Shown here: one piece after another, positions 28,201 through 37,700 of the stretch
How positions within the stretch are numbered: position 1 is the first letter of the stretch
How the letters are laid out: every line of letters starts with the position of its first letter
NCBI GenBank assembly: GCA_910589415.1
Contig: OU342639.1
Span: forward strand, 20,158,268 to 20,222,267
Origin: Malachius bipustulatus
Taxonomy: Eukaryota > Arthropoda > Insecta > Coleoptera > Melyridae
DNA: 64,000 nt
Reading direction: 5' to 3'
The notes under the pieces: generated by a model
What the model was told of the DNA's origin: nothing
Databases searched by the model: none
The model's input: only the letters and a program-made list of their open reading frames with translations
Translations under genes and position numbers: made by a program

Positions 28201-31176
28201 AGATCGTATCTGTGGTGGCCGTCTTTGGATCAGGATATTGAAAATATGGTCAGGAAATGTGATATATGTATCAAGCAGAGACCGGATCCACCGAAAGCCA
28301 TATTAAGCCCGTGGTTGCGTGGAACCAAACCCTATCAGAGAGTACATGCAGATTTTCTGGGTCCGTTTTTTGGCAAGACTGTGCTGATAATAATTGATTC
28401 TTATTCTAAGTGGCCAGAGGCTTTTATTATGAACAAAGGTTCAGATGCAAAGGAAACTGTGGAAAAATTTAGGGAATGTTTTTCATGGTTTGGGTTTCCT
28501 GATTTATTGGTCACTGACAATGGAACTCAGTTTACCTCTGTAGAGTTTACTGAATTTTTATCCAGAAATGGAATAAAGTTCATGACTTCTCCGGTAGGTC
28601 ATCCATCCAGCAATGGACAGGCTGAAAATTTAGTTAAGAGTTTTAAAAATGCTTTGATTAAGTTGATTAAGGATGAGTCTAGTAGAAATGTCAGTTTTAC
28701 CACTTTAATGAATCGTTTCTTATTTAGTTATAGAAACTGTAGTCACATTTCTACCGGAGTCACACCTTCTAGTTTAATTTTTAATTACAAGCTTAAGACC
28801 AGGTTAGATTTATTGCGCCATGTCGATAAAGTTGATAAGAATTTTTCTTCTCGTAGGGGAAGAAGGGTGAAGAAATTTGAGATTGGGGAAGTAGTTTACT
28901 GTAGAGATTTTAGAAATCCCAATAAGAAAACCTGGGCTAAGGCGATAGTAGATGAAGTTGTTAGTGATTTTGTTTACCTGTGTAAGTTGTACAATAAGGA
29001 CCTTGTTTGGAAGCGTCATCTGGATCAAATTGTAAAATATCCAGAGGAGGCGATGAAAGAACCAATGGGTTCAGAGCAGATAGTGAAAGAAGCTCCAAAC
29101 ACGGTGCCTTCAAAATTACCTATTGTTTTTCCTGACGAGTGTGTAGTTCGTTCGGAAGTACCAACGGAGGCAGAAAGTGCAAGTGATCTGTCACCGTTAG
29201 CCACCAGTAATTCAGAAAAGGTTAAGGTTCGTTCGAGTGGTGATGAAGAGGAAACTCAAGTGAAGTTTGAAAGTATGAGTGTTTCAAGGCCACGAAGGCA
29301 TATCAAACCACCCGATAGACTTAACTTATAAGGGGGGATACTGTAATGTATTAGAAATACTGATTTAGTTTAGATGTTCCCTAAGCAATAGGTATAGGAG
29401 GGGCTTAATCCTTGTTTATTGTAGAGGGCGCTAAAGCGACTCAGGACAACGGCGTATTAGTTGTTGCGTTGTTGATTTTGTAATGGCGTCGTTTGAAGTA
29501 TTGTAGTTCTTGGCTGATAATTAATAAACTCATTATTATAATACTGCCTATGTATTTAATTATTATTATTCTTTAATGTCTTGGAGACATAGCAAAACTA
29601 ATAATAAACTCGTTAGTACTAAATTAAAAGTAGATTTAATAATGATCAGTGACTCCCTTGGGCCTGTCTCGCACAGCAAAATTTTTCAAAAGAAGCATTT
29701 ATATTACAAATAGCCACTCTCAGTTCTTTGTCTATATTCAGTCGAGACCTAGATTTTGTCTTTAAAGCAGCCACCGCAGAAAATCCGGCTTCGCAAAGGT
29801 AAGATGTTGAAAATGGCAATAATATACAAAATGCTCTTGTTTTTAGTGAAGAAAAGGCATCATCCACTCCCGTCCAAAATTCAAAGAGAGATTTATTACT
29901 AAATGTTCTCTTGATTTCACCGCTTGCAGTAAAGTCTATGAAGATTTCTTCTTCTACAGTTGAGAGACCTTCGGGAGTAGTTTGAAATGGATCCCTAACC
30001 CAGTCGTAACTTTCTATGAATTTGTCGTCAGCAAGAAAATACTTTTTAAAATTCTGTGCCAACATGGCTAAATAGCTTTCTATTGTTACAAAAACAACTT
30101 TCACATACTGTTCTTTTTCCTTGTATGTTTCATAGGACTCATTCATATTTGCAAACATTTCTAGGTTTTTTTGTTTCACATTTCTACTCCAACTCCAACT
30201 TGCTACAAAAAGCACTAACTTTATCACTGGATTCCAACATATGTGTGTTTGCTCCTTGCAGTTGTAGATTCAGGGTAGTTAATTTCTCGAATATGTCGAC
30301 CAAGGCGATAACCATCTGGCCTCGCAATAAAATAGCAACGTTGAATGTTCTGCACCCATATCTTTGGAAAGTACATTAAAGATTCTTGATTTTAGGGGTC
30401 TCATTTTTATATAATTTACTACACATACAACAGTCATTAACACTATGTTGATACCAGGGCTTATTTCTTTGGAAGCCAGAGCTTCTCTGTGGCTCATGCA
30501 ATGGAATAAATAAGTCACATGACCACTGAAGAGCCATGATCTCGGTGGTTTCCGAAATCACCATCAGTAGTAGAATGTACAGTAACCGAGAGATTGACAG
30601 ACCTTAGCATCCAGGTCAAAGGTGTGTCTTAATAATAGCTTGTCCTGCAATAAGGTATACAGAAACCTTGTCCTGCAGTACAGTATACAGAATAGATCAT
30701 GGTTGCGAAGTTCCTAACCTGGTTCCCAATCTTACAGGTGAACACAATTAATGAATACATCATCCTGACAGAATAGGTCAAATTGCCTATATTCCCAGTT
30801 TTAAAACTTTATACAAGATTGAAAAGCATGCAAATACTTACCAAATCCAGTTGAGGGAGCAGGAGCTCCGAAAGGATTAGCTTGTTGGGGTTGGAACATA
30901 GGATTAGTAGTGGGCTGACCAAATCCAGGGGTAGGCGCAGTTCCAAACCCACCTGCAGGCGGGTTTGGTTTATTAAACAGCTGACTCTGTCCGAAAGGAT
31001 TGGGAGCTGCGGCTGGTTGAGTTCCGAATCCTAAAACACAGAAGGGGTGGAGATAATCAACATTATGCACATACGACATAATATTTTGTAATGAAATTCA
31101 TACCAAAGCTGGTTGATGGTGTAGCACCAAAAGGTTGGTTAGATGGAGCTCCAAATCCAGATTTATTGGCAAACAT
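13251..31176 (-). CDS. Nup98-96: Nuclear pore protein Nup98-96 precursor
   Basis: One gene in 14 coding exons (minus): 31176-31104, 31030-30842, 23385-22972, 20642-19929, 19857-19689, 19600-19378, 19314-19008, 18831-18053, 17491-17050, 15406-15204, 15126-14894, 14841-14242, 14184-13379, 13291-13251. All junctions are GT-AG and phase-consistent, giving about 1730 aa, close to family size. The product starts MFANKSGFG, as Nup98 does. In order it carries FG/GLFG repeats, a GLEBS motif (about residues 175-226), more FG repeats, the autoproteolytic domain (about 750-915) with the H-F|S cleavage site near residue 911, then Nup96. Family knowledge: self-cleavage releases Nup98 (permeability barrier, mRNA export via Rae1) and Nup96 (Y-complex scaffold). 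The exon 6 donor (19378) is the least certain junction; a GGA|GTG alternative also keeps frame. The frame is intact throughout, so the gene looks functional. Confidence 0.93.
13379..15406 (-). other. Nup98-96: Nup96 scaffold region, exons 10-13
   Basis: Four closely spaced exons (introns of 52-77 bp) encode the alpha-helical Nup96 domain. Conserved signatures include WELCLALWGPL, the DLDWKRSFGMHLWF block and GHWKWAVFVAMF. Nup96 pairs with Sec13 and Nup145C-like partners in the Y complex of the pore scaffold. A last mini-exon (13291-13251) adds about 13 residues ending NTLMNE. Confidence 0.88.
15561..15925. mobile_element. 365-bp foldback MITE in Nup98-96 intron
   Basis: It starts CAGCGTGTTAGTAAGTAAAT after TA and ends ACTAACACTCTG before TA. 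The arms mirror each other through the blocks ACTTCAGGGGGTGATT and TAGCAAACTGTCAT-like sequence near 15855. No coding capacity. Confidence 0.85.
15940..16453 (+). mobile_element. Gypsy-type solo LTR or LTR fragment
   Basis: The left part (TATAACGAGACACC) resembles the 5' end of the LTR of the gypsy element at 36956-42926 (TATAACGAACACCGC, read on its sense strand). It has a promoter-like CTATATAAG at about 16163 and an AATAAAG signal at about 16408, and ends GTGTTACA. This order (TATA box, then poly(A) signal, then ACA end) is that of an LTR. No internal region follows, so it is a solo LTR or fragment. I could not find a target duplication. Confidence 0.5.
17492..18052. other. Nup98-96 intron 8, nothing recognised
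   Basis: A 561-bp intron with GT-AG ends. The minus-strand frame at 17692-17916 has no domain. I see no bounded repeat. Confidence 0.5.
18053..18831 (-). other. Nup98-96: Nup98 autoproteolytic domain exon
   Basis: The exon encodes the Nup98 C-terminal autoproteolytic domain, with PEYYTIPDLQELENYL, FTVGRSGYGNVYF and, at about 18193-18185, the catalytic H-F-S followed by KFG. Self-cleavage between F and S creates separate Nup98 and Nup96 chains; the cleaved Nup98 end docks on Nup96 or Nup88. The acidic stretch after the site (DKDEDD) resembles the Nup96 N terminus of other animals. Confidence 0.9.
20643..22971. other. Nup98-96 intron 3 with retroelement remnants
   Basis: A GC-richer stretch (about 20690-20870), unlike its surroundings, is probably imported repeat DNA but is unclassified. 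The 3' tail of a non-LTR retrotransposon at about 21760-22050 is listed separately. A perfect 14-bp inverted pair (CTCGAGAGTG near 21553 and CACTCTCGAG near 21640) brackets about 100 bp. There is no convincing gene. Confidence 0.4.
21760..22050 (+). mobile_element. 5'-truncated non-LTR retrotransposon 3' tail
   Basis: The stretch ends in a T-rich 3' UTR-like region (TTTTTTGTTGTTTTTAGG...) followed by a pure AATA repeat (about 22023-22048). That is the usual tail of Jockey/CR1/RTE-like elements. The upstream part lacks an open frame, so the copy is severely 5'-truncated or is only a lookalike. Confidence 0.35.
22972..23385 (-). other. Nup98-96: Nup98 exon 3 with GLEBS (Rae1-binding) motif
   Basis: This exon opens with Q-rich FG sequence (MFGQHQQQQPQQ) and ends with the conserved GLEBS block: ISTKHYCITCMKEYENKSLE followed by ELRYEDYVANRKG. 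In characterised Nup98 proteins this segment binds the mRNA export factor Rae1/Gle2. Here it is separated from exon 2 by a 7.5-kb intron full of transposons. The splice phase (1 to 1) matches on both sides. Confidence 0.88.
24160..24608 (+). mobile_element. Pogo/Tigger-type internal-deletion derivative
   Basis: TA-flanked ends CAGTCAAAGCTCGATAAT and ATTATCGAAAGTCTACTG form imperfect terminal inverted repeats of the kind found in pogo/Tigger elements. From about 24400 the plus strand encodes MSANNKRKHKTLTLAAKVEI followed by LKRV and soon a stop. This matches the N-terminal helix-turn-helix start of pogo/CENP-B-like transposases (a K-rich stretch, then LT...K..IL). Most of the transposase is deleted, so the element is non-autonomous. 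Confidence 0.75.
24879..25131 (+). repeat. 5' LTR of gypsy element 1
   Basis: Begins TGTAATGTATTAG and ends GAGACATAGCA. An AATAAACTC signal near 25058 fits the R-region poly(A) signal. It is nearly identical to 29342-29594. Confidence 0.93.
25239..26659 (+). pseudogene. Gypsy 1 gag, protease and start of RT, broken
   Basis: The gag capsid part begins MPNPNTAAAGPPPP at 25239 and shifts frame near 25565. It continues in the frame 25589-26659 with two zinc knuckles (CFACNKGDHNFSRC and CKRCKKKGHIEAAC) and an aspartic protease active site in VDTGAGMSC (about 26170). The frame then enters the RT N terminus and stops at a TAA (26657). Family role: Gag packages element RNA, and the protease matures the polyprotein. 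The frameshift and the stop make this copy non-functional. Confidence 0.85.
26660..29331 (+). pseudogene. Gypsy 1 RT, RNase H and integrase, broken
   Basis: After the TAA at 26657 the same frame continues to about 26868 and then shifts by one base into the long frame ending at 29331. The RT catalytic box reads FIDDIVVTG (about 27060). RNase H has LACDASFHGIGACL (27500-27540). Integrase has an HHCC-type zinc motif near 28160-28280, core residues in VHADFLGPF and VTDNGTQFTS, and a downstream E in SNGQAENLVKSF. The downstream 800 codons are intact; only the RT front is interrupted. Confidence 0.88.
29342..29594 (+). repeat. 3' LTR of gypsy element 1
   Basis: Same 253 bp as the 5' LTR with about four substitutions. 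Preceded by the polypurine run AAGGGGGGATA and followed by the AAACT target duplication. Confidence 0.93.
29640..30565 (-). pseudogene. hAT transposase relic (ZBED5/SCAND3-like)
   Basis: The minus-strand frame 30227-29646 ends with a hAT dimerisation-like region (LPFSTSYLCEAGFSAVAALK followed by a conserved R-L-N, and a C-terminal RQAQGSH). An upstream piece (30518-30279) carries NYIKMRPLKSRIF, DMGAEHSTLLFYCEARWLS and a frameshift. The order and wording match the C-terminal half of hAT-type transposases related to ZBED5/SCAND3 proteins. There is no BED finger and no intact catalytic N terminus, so it is a dead fragment. Boundaries are approximate. Confidence 0.75.
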
Positions 31177-34100
31177 TATGTTTGGATTTCCTTCACTCAG
31201 AAATGTTATTAAAAACCAGATGTATGCCTACTCCAGCAGGAGTTACATGTACACAGTCAATTACAGATTACAATGTATGTACATTTTATTTCTGTGAAGT
31301 TCCAGGGGCCCAGATTTTAGAACCTGAAAGTCACATGAACATGTGGAAATAAAGTCTAAAGCAGACAAAAATTACATGTGAAACTTCAAAATTTACGATT
31401 TCAACTCACCACAGGACAGGGCAAATTCCAAAAATGATTAAATAAAACAGGAGAACAGGACACTATTCCAAAGAATTAAAGTTTTTTTTTTAGTTTTAGT
31501 TTGTTGTGTTTGTTTTGTATTTGTCTATTTCTTCTTCTTCTTCTTCTAGCTTAATGGCTTATTCACATTTGTGCACTTGGCACTTGGCCATCTTCAAGTT
31601 ATCTATGTTTTAGGTTTAGGTCGGTTTCGATTACCCGGCGACCCGGCCTCATTAAGATATTTTTTCCTTATTGATAATGACTAGCTATAGAGAGGGTTAG
31701 TAAGTAGACATCACAACAGAGGTCTCTTTGTTGTCTCTCTGACATCACAACTCTTCTCTCTCTGGGGCAACAGCAGAATCACACACCCGAAAGTTGCCTC
31801 CGGATTAAGGGTGTGTTTCTAAATTCTAAATTGCTCAACGTTGGACAAAAAGTCAACAATGTCAGCAGTCAACTGTGCCAACTGTGGAGCTGTTGAGTTG
31901 GATAGTTGAGCTGTTGACCTGTGACCTGTGCTATTTAGAAACAAACTGAAATGACGGATGACGTCTTACAGTTGACATTGACATATTGATCAAAAAATGA
32001 AGTCGAAATTGTTGTTAACTTGTCTATTTATAGAATGTAGATGTACTTGACTTGACTTCTTTCTTCTGTGTGTTTGTTGTTTCTAGTTTTTCTTCTTCTT
32101 CACTAATAGCTTACTCCCTTTTATATTAAGCAGTGATGTGCCTTCACGCGTAAACAATTCATTCTCTACGTTTGACATAAGCAATGTAAACAATACGCAG
32201 TGAAGTGCATGTGCCCAACAGCCCAACCCATTATTCCACGATTCGCAGGGGCGAGGGGATTACGGATCACGATCCGAAACTGGCAAAGAGTGAGGATGAA
32301 TCTGTTTACAAAAGTACACGCCTGTTTGAATCCAAACGCGTTATTTTAACGCGTTCGGATCACGAATTTACAGTCGAAAGAAAGCAGCTTAGGTATCTTA
32401 CTTAAAATTGCATCTATTGGAGATGACTTCCATTGCGATCGATACATATATGCGCGCAATGCCCGATACAATAACGTACGCGCACACTAATTGACATTTG
32501 ACAAATAATCTTATTTTATTTTCAAAATCATTTTAATTTAGCAGATCAGATTTTATCACTTTTTCATACAATTGCGAAGGACACGATCACGATTGTCGAT
32601 GTTCAACGAGATAAAAAATCATCACGACCTAATACATCTCTGAGAAATGATCTCTCCCACTAGTCCCACTCCTCACAGAATATTCCTATTAGGTATGTGG
32701 ATACTTTTTAGTGAGGTTTTGCAATTTACTTATTCTTATTAGTAATAATAAGATGTTTTCAAAGTAAAAAATAGTTGGGTGTATGTATACCTATATGGTG
32801 AACGCAAATTTGAACAATAAAAACTTTTATTATCATTTTATTACTATTAATTCTATTAATATTGTATTACTTATTATCCATAAAATCCTTAATAAAAGTT
32901 AAAAGTTGAGTAAGTATTTTCGACTATAATATAGTTAGTATTTTCTTAACCTTCATATAAATTACCAATTTTGCTCCTTTGGAGTCGGTCCTCTAGCAAA
33001 AAGTAGCTCAACTTTGAAGCACCATTTATATGTTTCTAAGGGCTCTTTTAGACGCCATTTTCACCAGAAAATTTCAAGTGAGCATTTTTGAGATTTTCTG
33101 AGACCACTTTTAAATGTCTGAAAATTGCACCGATTGGGTTGAAATTTCGCAGGAGCCTTGGCCCAAATATCCAAATATACTACCTATTGAAAATGGGCTG
33201 GATCCTAGAACTTTAAGGCCCCCTGTTCATCAGGGCCATATTTGGTTTTTTGCACCGTGCCGGTACTATAACTATTTGGACTTTCCCCGATAAGGGTGTG
33301 ACACTGTGACCTGGCGAGATTCTGTCGGCACAGTTCTTTAGAAAAAGCAGCATAGATATATAACCTTATATAGGAATAGTTTTTCGGGAAAAAGAACTCT
33401 CCGCCAAAAATATACCTATGAACAACGTATTTTCTAGAAAAATGGCGGCCATTCGACCTTTAGGTTTCAATAAATGTCAGCCTTTGACTAGCTAGTCTAA
33501 GGTGTCCGCTATATATCGGTTCGTTATCTAGTCAAGAGTATAAAATTTGTTGAAATATACACTAAAATCAGCATTTTATATTATGTCATATTCTGTATTT
33601 CATATTCTGTATTCTGTTGATAGACATGAGGTTTAATTGTCAAATGTAAATGTCATGTATCCGGAAAAAGAAGGAAGGATGTCGGGTTCAGGGGTTCACG
33701 AGTCTGTGAAGAAATGTTATGTTCCGTTTTCCGTTTACCGTTTGTATAAATTATAAATTATATCAAAATTAAGATCTTTGCATTTACACAACAAACCTTA
33801 TGCACCTTTTTTTATAAATATATTTTGGTAAAATTTGTCAAAACCAAAATTTATCCAAGAAGGTATAAAAATTCTGTACATGCACACGTTGAACCCCTAT
33901 CTACCGTACCTACGTCCCTGGTTCAAATGCGACACAATATTAGATTAATTGATGTAAAAACGACACAAAAGATTTCATAAAAAATATTAAAAACGTTTTC
34001 AGTTTTAAGAAAAAAATTAAAATGTTACTTTTTGTAACATTTAACCACTCGCTTACTTCTTTAATACTGACTCAATTTAGAAAATGGGATAATTAAAGCC

Positions 34101-34736
34101 TTTATTGTCTCAAATAAATATTCTAATAAATGAGCAAATATTACTGTCACAGTTTGTTCCCTTTATTCTGGAATACCGGTATATTATTCCGTTTGGCTAG
34201 TGTCCATACTGTTAACTGTCAATTAATGTTTAAACTAAACAACAAGAATAGAGATTTCAAAAGGTTGGCTTCAATTCGCGTTTTCCTGCACGGCCAATTG
34301 GGGTTATAGTGCTTCTGGATGTTTTATATTCAAAGATGTAGAACCTTTATGAACGGTCATCGGTTATGTCTATGTCTATGTCATTAAAAAGTCAAAATTT
34401 CAATGTACATAACATTAAAGTGATTATTGTTGATTTTGAATTGTTTTCTGTTTTGTTTTTGTGGAAGTGGAACAATTGGGTTGGGATTATCCTATTAAAT
34501 ACTATCTATCTTCTCTGGATTATTCAGATAATCTAAGCAGATTCTAGTTTCCAGAAAAGTCATCCCGATCCCGAACTGGGTCCTGGATTTCATAAAGGAA
34601 TTTTCACCAACTACAGTCGATCTTGTTTAGTTACCCACATAAAATTAAATTTGGAAAGTCATTTTCAGTTTAAACAGTTATAGATCTTAATTCAATCAAA
34701 ATTAAAATTCTGGTAAATTAAGAACCTTCCTTCAAC
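31177..34736. promoter_or_regulatory. Divergent intergenic region, Nup98-96 / SGT1
   Basis: The two start codons face away from each other across about 3.56 kb, so both promoters must lie here (or upstream, if there are 5' UTR exons). I cannot place a TATA box or initiator with confidence. A 10-bp inverted pair (GTTTCTAAAT at about 31818 and ATTTAGAAAC at 31932) brackets a small unclassified unit. The rest is AT-rich with no gene-like frame. Confidence 0.45.
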
Positions 34737-37700
34737 ATGTCACAACAAAGCCTGGGTGATGAAAAGGTGGGTAATTGTCTTTTTACAATCAAGAAAATGG
34801 TGTAAATTTCATTTTACCTTAATTTTAGCCGAAAATACGTCACGACTGGTATCAGACAGAGTCTGCCGTTGTAATTACAGTGCTCATCAAAAATGTGAAA
34901 AATGAACATTTAAAGGTGGACTTCCAAAATTCTCAAGTCACTTTGTCCATTAAAGGATATGATGATGAAGACCTTGAACTTAAATATAATTTAGAACACG
35001 AAATTGACTCGAAACAATGCAATTATAGAATTACTCCATCCAAGGCAAGTTTTGGTATTATTAGGCATAGGTACGTTATTTATTGTCGATTGTCCTTTAT
35101 TTTAAATTGCAGCGATTTAAGTCACAAGTAGTGTCAGGTTTACATTAGCTGACTCTTCACAAACAAAAAAGAGCGATGAGATGTAGCAAATGTCTTAAAC
35201 TGTAATATGGGAAACTTAGCTCAAAAAGCGGCAACAAAATACTGTTACAGCTGCTAAAAAGATAGCTGACAATAATTAAATTATACATACTATATCTATA
35301 GTAGAATCAGAAATATAAGGAAACTGAATACTTATCGAAGGAGCCCATTTTATGACTTCAACAATAGAACAATAATCATAAAAGTAACCCCCTACTAATC
35401 TGCTACTCTACCTTTCCACCTGCATTATTTACTTGGGATGACAGCAACTGTGTACAATCATCATAATAAAGCAGAAGTCAAGTCACCTATCCTATATAAG
35501 TGGTACTTGAGATTAGAACAATAATGCGCATGCACTCAACAAAGATTGATGATAGTAATGTCATAGTTGACCTGTGTTGCCTGATTTAGTAGCTACAATA
35601 ATTGAGATTAACTGAAACTGACCAGAATCTGATCTAAAAGTCAGGTCATTGGTCAGGTTTGGTTCTCTCCCCTAAAATTTAAAATCTAATAGTTTTTTCT
35701 TTACTTTCTACAATTATCTCTATTTTATATATAACTTTTCTTTTTTTAATTTTCTTGAAATTTCAGGGAAAAAAACCTAACCTGACCAACGACCTGACTT
35801 AGATCAGTTTCTGATCATCTTCTATATATTCAGTATAATTAAACTTGAACTATATTCCCCTCACTTATTACCTTATTATTAATAAACTTGTAATAGTAAT
35901 TCTAATAAACTTCATCACATATACCCGTCTGTTGGTAAATAGCAGTGAATCTGACAAACCTCATGGCCATCAGCCATAGAGATAGAATAGAGAGGAGACG
36001 ACATGACGTGACACAAATGGGATCAGGTCCGCCATATTGATACCACTTTTATGTCAAACTTATGTTATGACATAAGTGAACGCTTTTTATTGAATTTCAT
36101 TTGATTTAAGGACTGTCTTTAAGATCTTTGGTGTTAAATTGAAAAGCCAAAGATGGTTTCTTGTGCAGTTCGTACCTGATGTAGTAGAGACTGCACTGAT
36201 AAAAAAAAACGTCCGGAATAACATTCCATAGGTAAGTATCAACAATATACAGGACCGTACCTACTTGCATAGTACACTAAAAATCTAAAATTGAAAATGA
36301 CCATGATTATTTGCCGGATATTTTATATTCTTTTATTGACTTGAAAAACACAAAAGGCCTGCAATATCCATCTGAAGACGTGTTAAAAATATGTATGAAA
36401 TGTGAGAAACATTTTTATTTATGAAAATTTTGCAAATAAAAATTAAGTCTGACCCTGTCGAGTCGCCATATTGTTACTCCTATAAGCTCCACCCACTGAT
36501 GCCGTTTTTTAATGTACTATTAGGTGATCATAGCGGCTCCTCTCTATTCTATCTCTATGCCATCAGCTGTTCACAAAGGCATGCGTATTATTTTTCTAAT
36601 CTGTAATACCACTTATAGGATAACCCAGAAGTTGTTTCGTTATATTTCTGGTTGTACTATATCCGGTGCACCATAAATCCTTCCCTATATTGCTATAGGT
36701 ATATTGCTATAGAATAAATGTATTCATGAATATCGTTGTTTTCAGATCGAAGTGAAGCTCACAAAAAAGGAAGGAATTCGATGGAGTAATCTCGAAAAAG
36801 TTGCTGAAAAAGTGAAAGGTCAGTATTTTGTTGCCGTATTTTCTCAAATTATTTTCCATTTTATCACATGTCACTAACTTGAAAAATAAAAGTTAACGAA
36901 CAAAGAAACACAATTGTCAAAAGAGGATAAGCAAAAGAAAAACACTGTATAATATTGTTACGGGTTTCTCAATAATAAATCACCACCAAAAAGTCTTACA
37001 AATTACTTTATTCACTAATCCAAATTATAACCTCTAATTCTAATAAACACACACAGCTGATTACTACTTGTACTAACTATCACTACTGGCTCCCTTACTT
37101 CACTTCACTACTGCTCTGTTCAGCTTCCACTAGTTACTGCTCTGTCTTCACTTCACTCTATGTCCAAACTAAAACTGTCCCACGCAGCCGCGAGTCTGCT
37201 CTTTTATAGTTCCCTCGACGGGGCAGCGAAACAGTAGGTACATTCTAGTAGGTTCATCGTCGACTCTCGTAGATTGCAGAAATTCCCATCGGCCGTCAAC
37301 ACGTCATTCCAGACCTGCGTCGAACTGTCGCGAACGTGTCATTGACTAATCCAGTATAAAGAATGTAAACAAACAAGAAAATGGTGTACTAGAATGTTAA
37401 AGAAGTAATTACTAGAATTTCTCCAGAGCGGTGTTCGTTATACTGCCCCCTTTCTATTTTTGAGCGTCCCGCTCGAACGGACTTATCCGCTGTCTCCACA
37501 GTAGGGTGCCAGACGATTCAGGTGGACTACCTTCATCTTGCACTTGGGAGCTCCGCTCCGCTGTATCCTATACACCACGTCGTTTATCCTTTTAATAATT
37601 GTGTAAGGCCCTTCCCAGGATGGCATAAACTTAGGCGACAAACCCTTCTTCCTAGTTGGATTATAAAACCACACTTTGTCTCCTTCTGTGAAGCCGCCGG

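Larger units (their letters stand above)
24879..29594 (+). mobile_element. Gypsy-type LTR retrotransposon, AAACT TSD
   Basis: Two 253-bp LTRs (24879-25131 and 29342-29594), both TGTAATG...CATAGCA, enclose gag-protease-RT-RNase H-integrase. The flanking 5-bp duplication AAACT lies at 24874-24878 and 29595-29599. A TGGCGACGATGG primer-binding-like site follows the 5' LTR, and AAGGGGGGATA precedes the 3' LTR as a polypurine tract. The LTRs differ at about four positions (roughly 98% identity), so insertion is fairly recent. The coding region has three visible breaks (gag frameshift near 25565, nonsense TAA at 26657, frameshift near 26868). It lies antisense to the host gene. Confidence 0.93.
23386..30841. 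other. Nup98-96 intron 2, 7.5 kb of nested transposons
   Basis: The intron between FG exons 2 and 3 holds a pogo-like deletion derivative (24160-24608), a gypsy element (24879-29594) and a hAT transposase relic (about 29640-30565). The remaining parts (23386-24159 and 30570-30841) have no recognised gene. A short direct repeat containing CTTGTCCTGCA(A/G)TA occurs twice near 30640-30690. Confidence 0.7.

Noticed and set aside
31495..31560. T/TTC-rich runs resembling a CRISPR-like or regulatory array
   Set aside because: Simple-sequence TTCTTC microsatellite; no repeat-spacer structure, and this is a eukaryotic genome.
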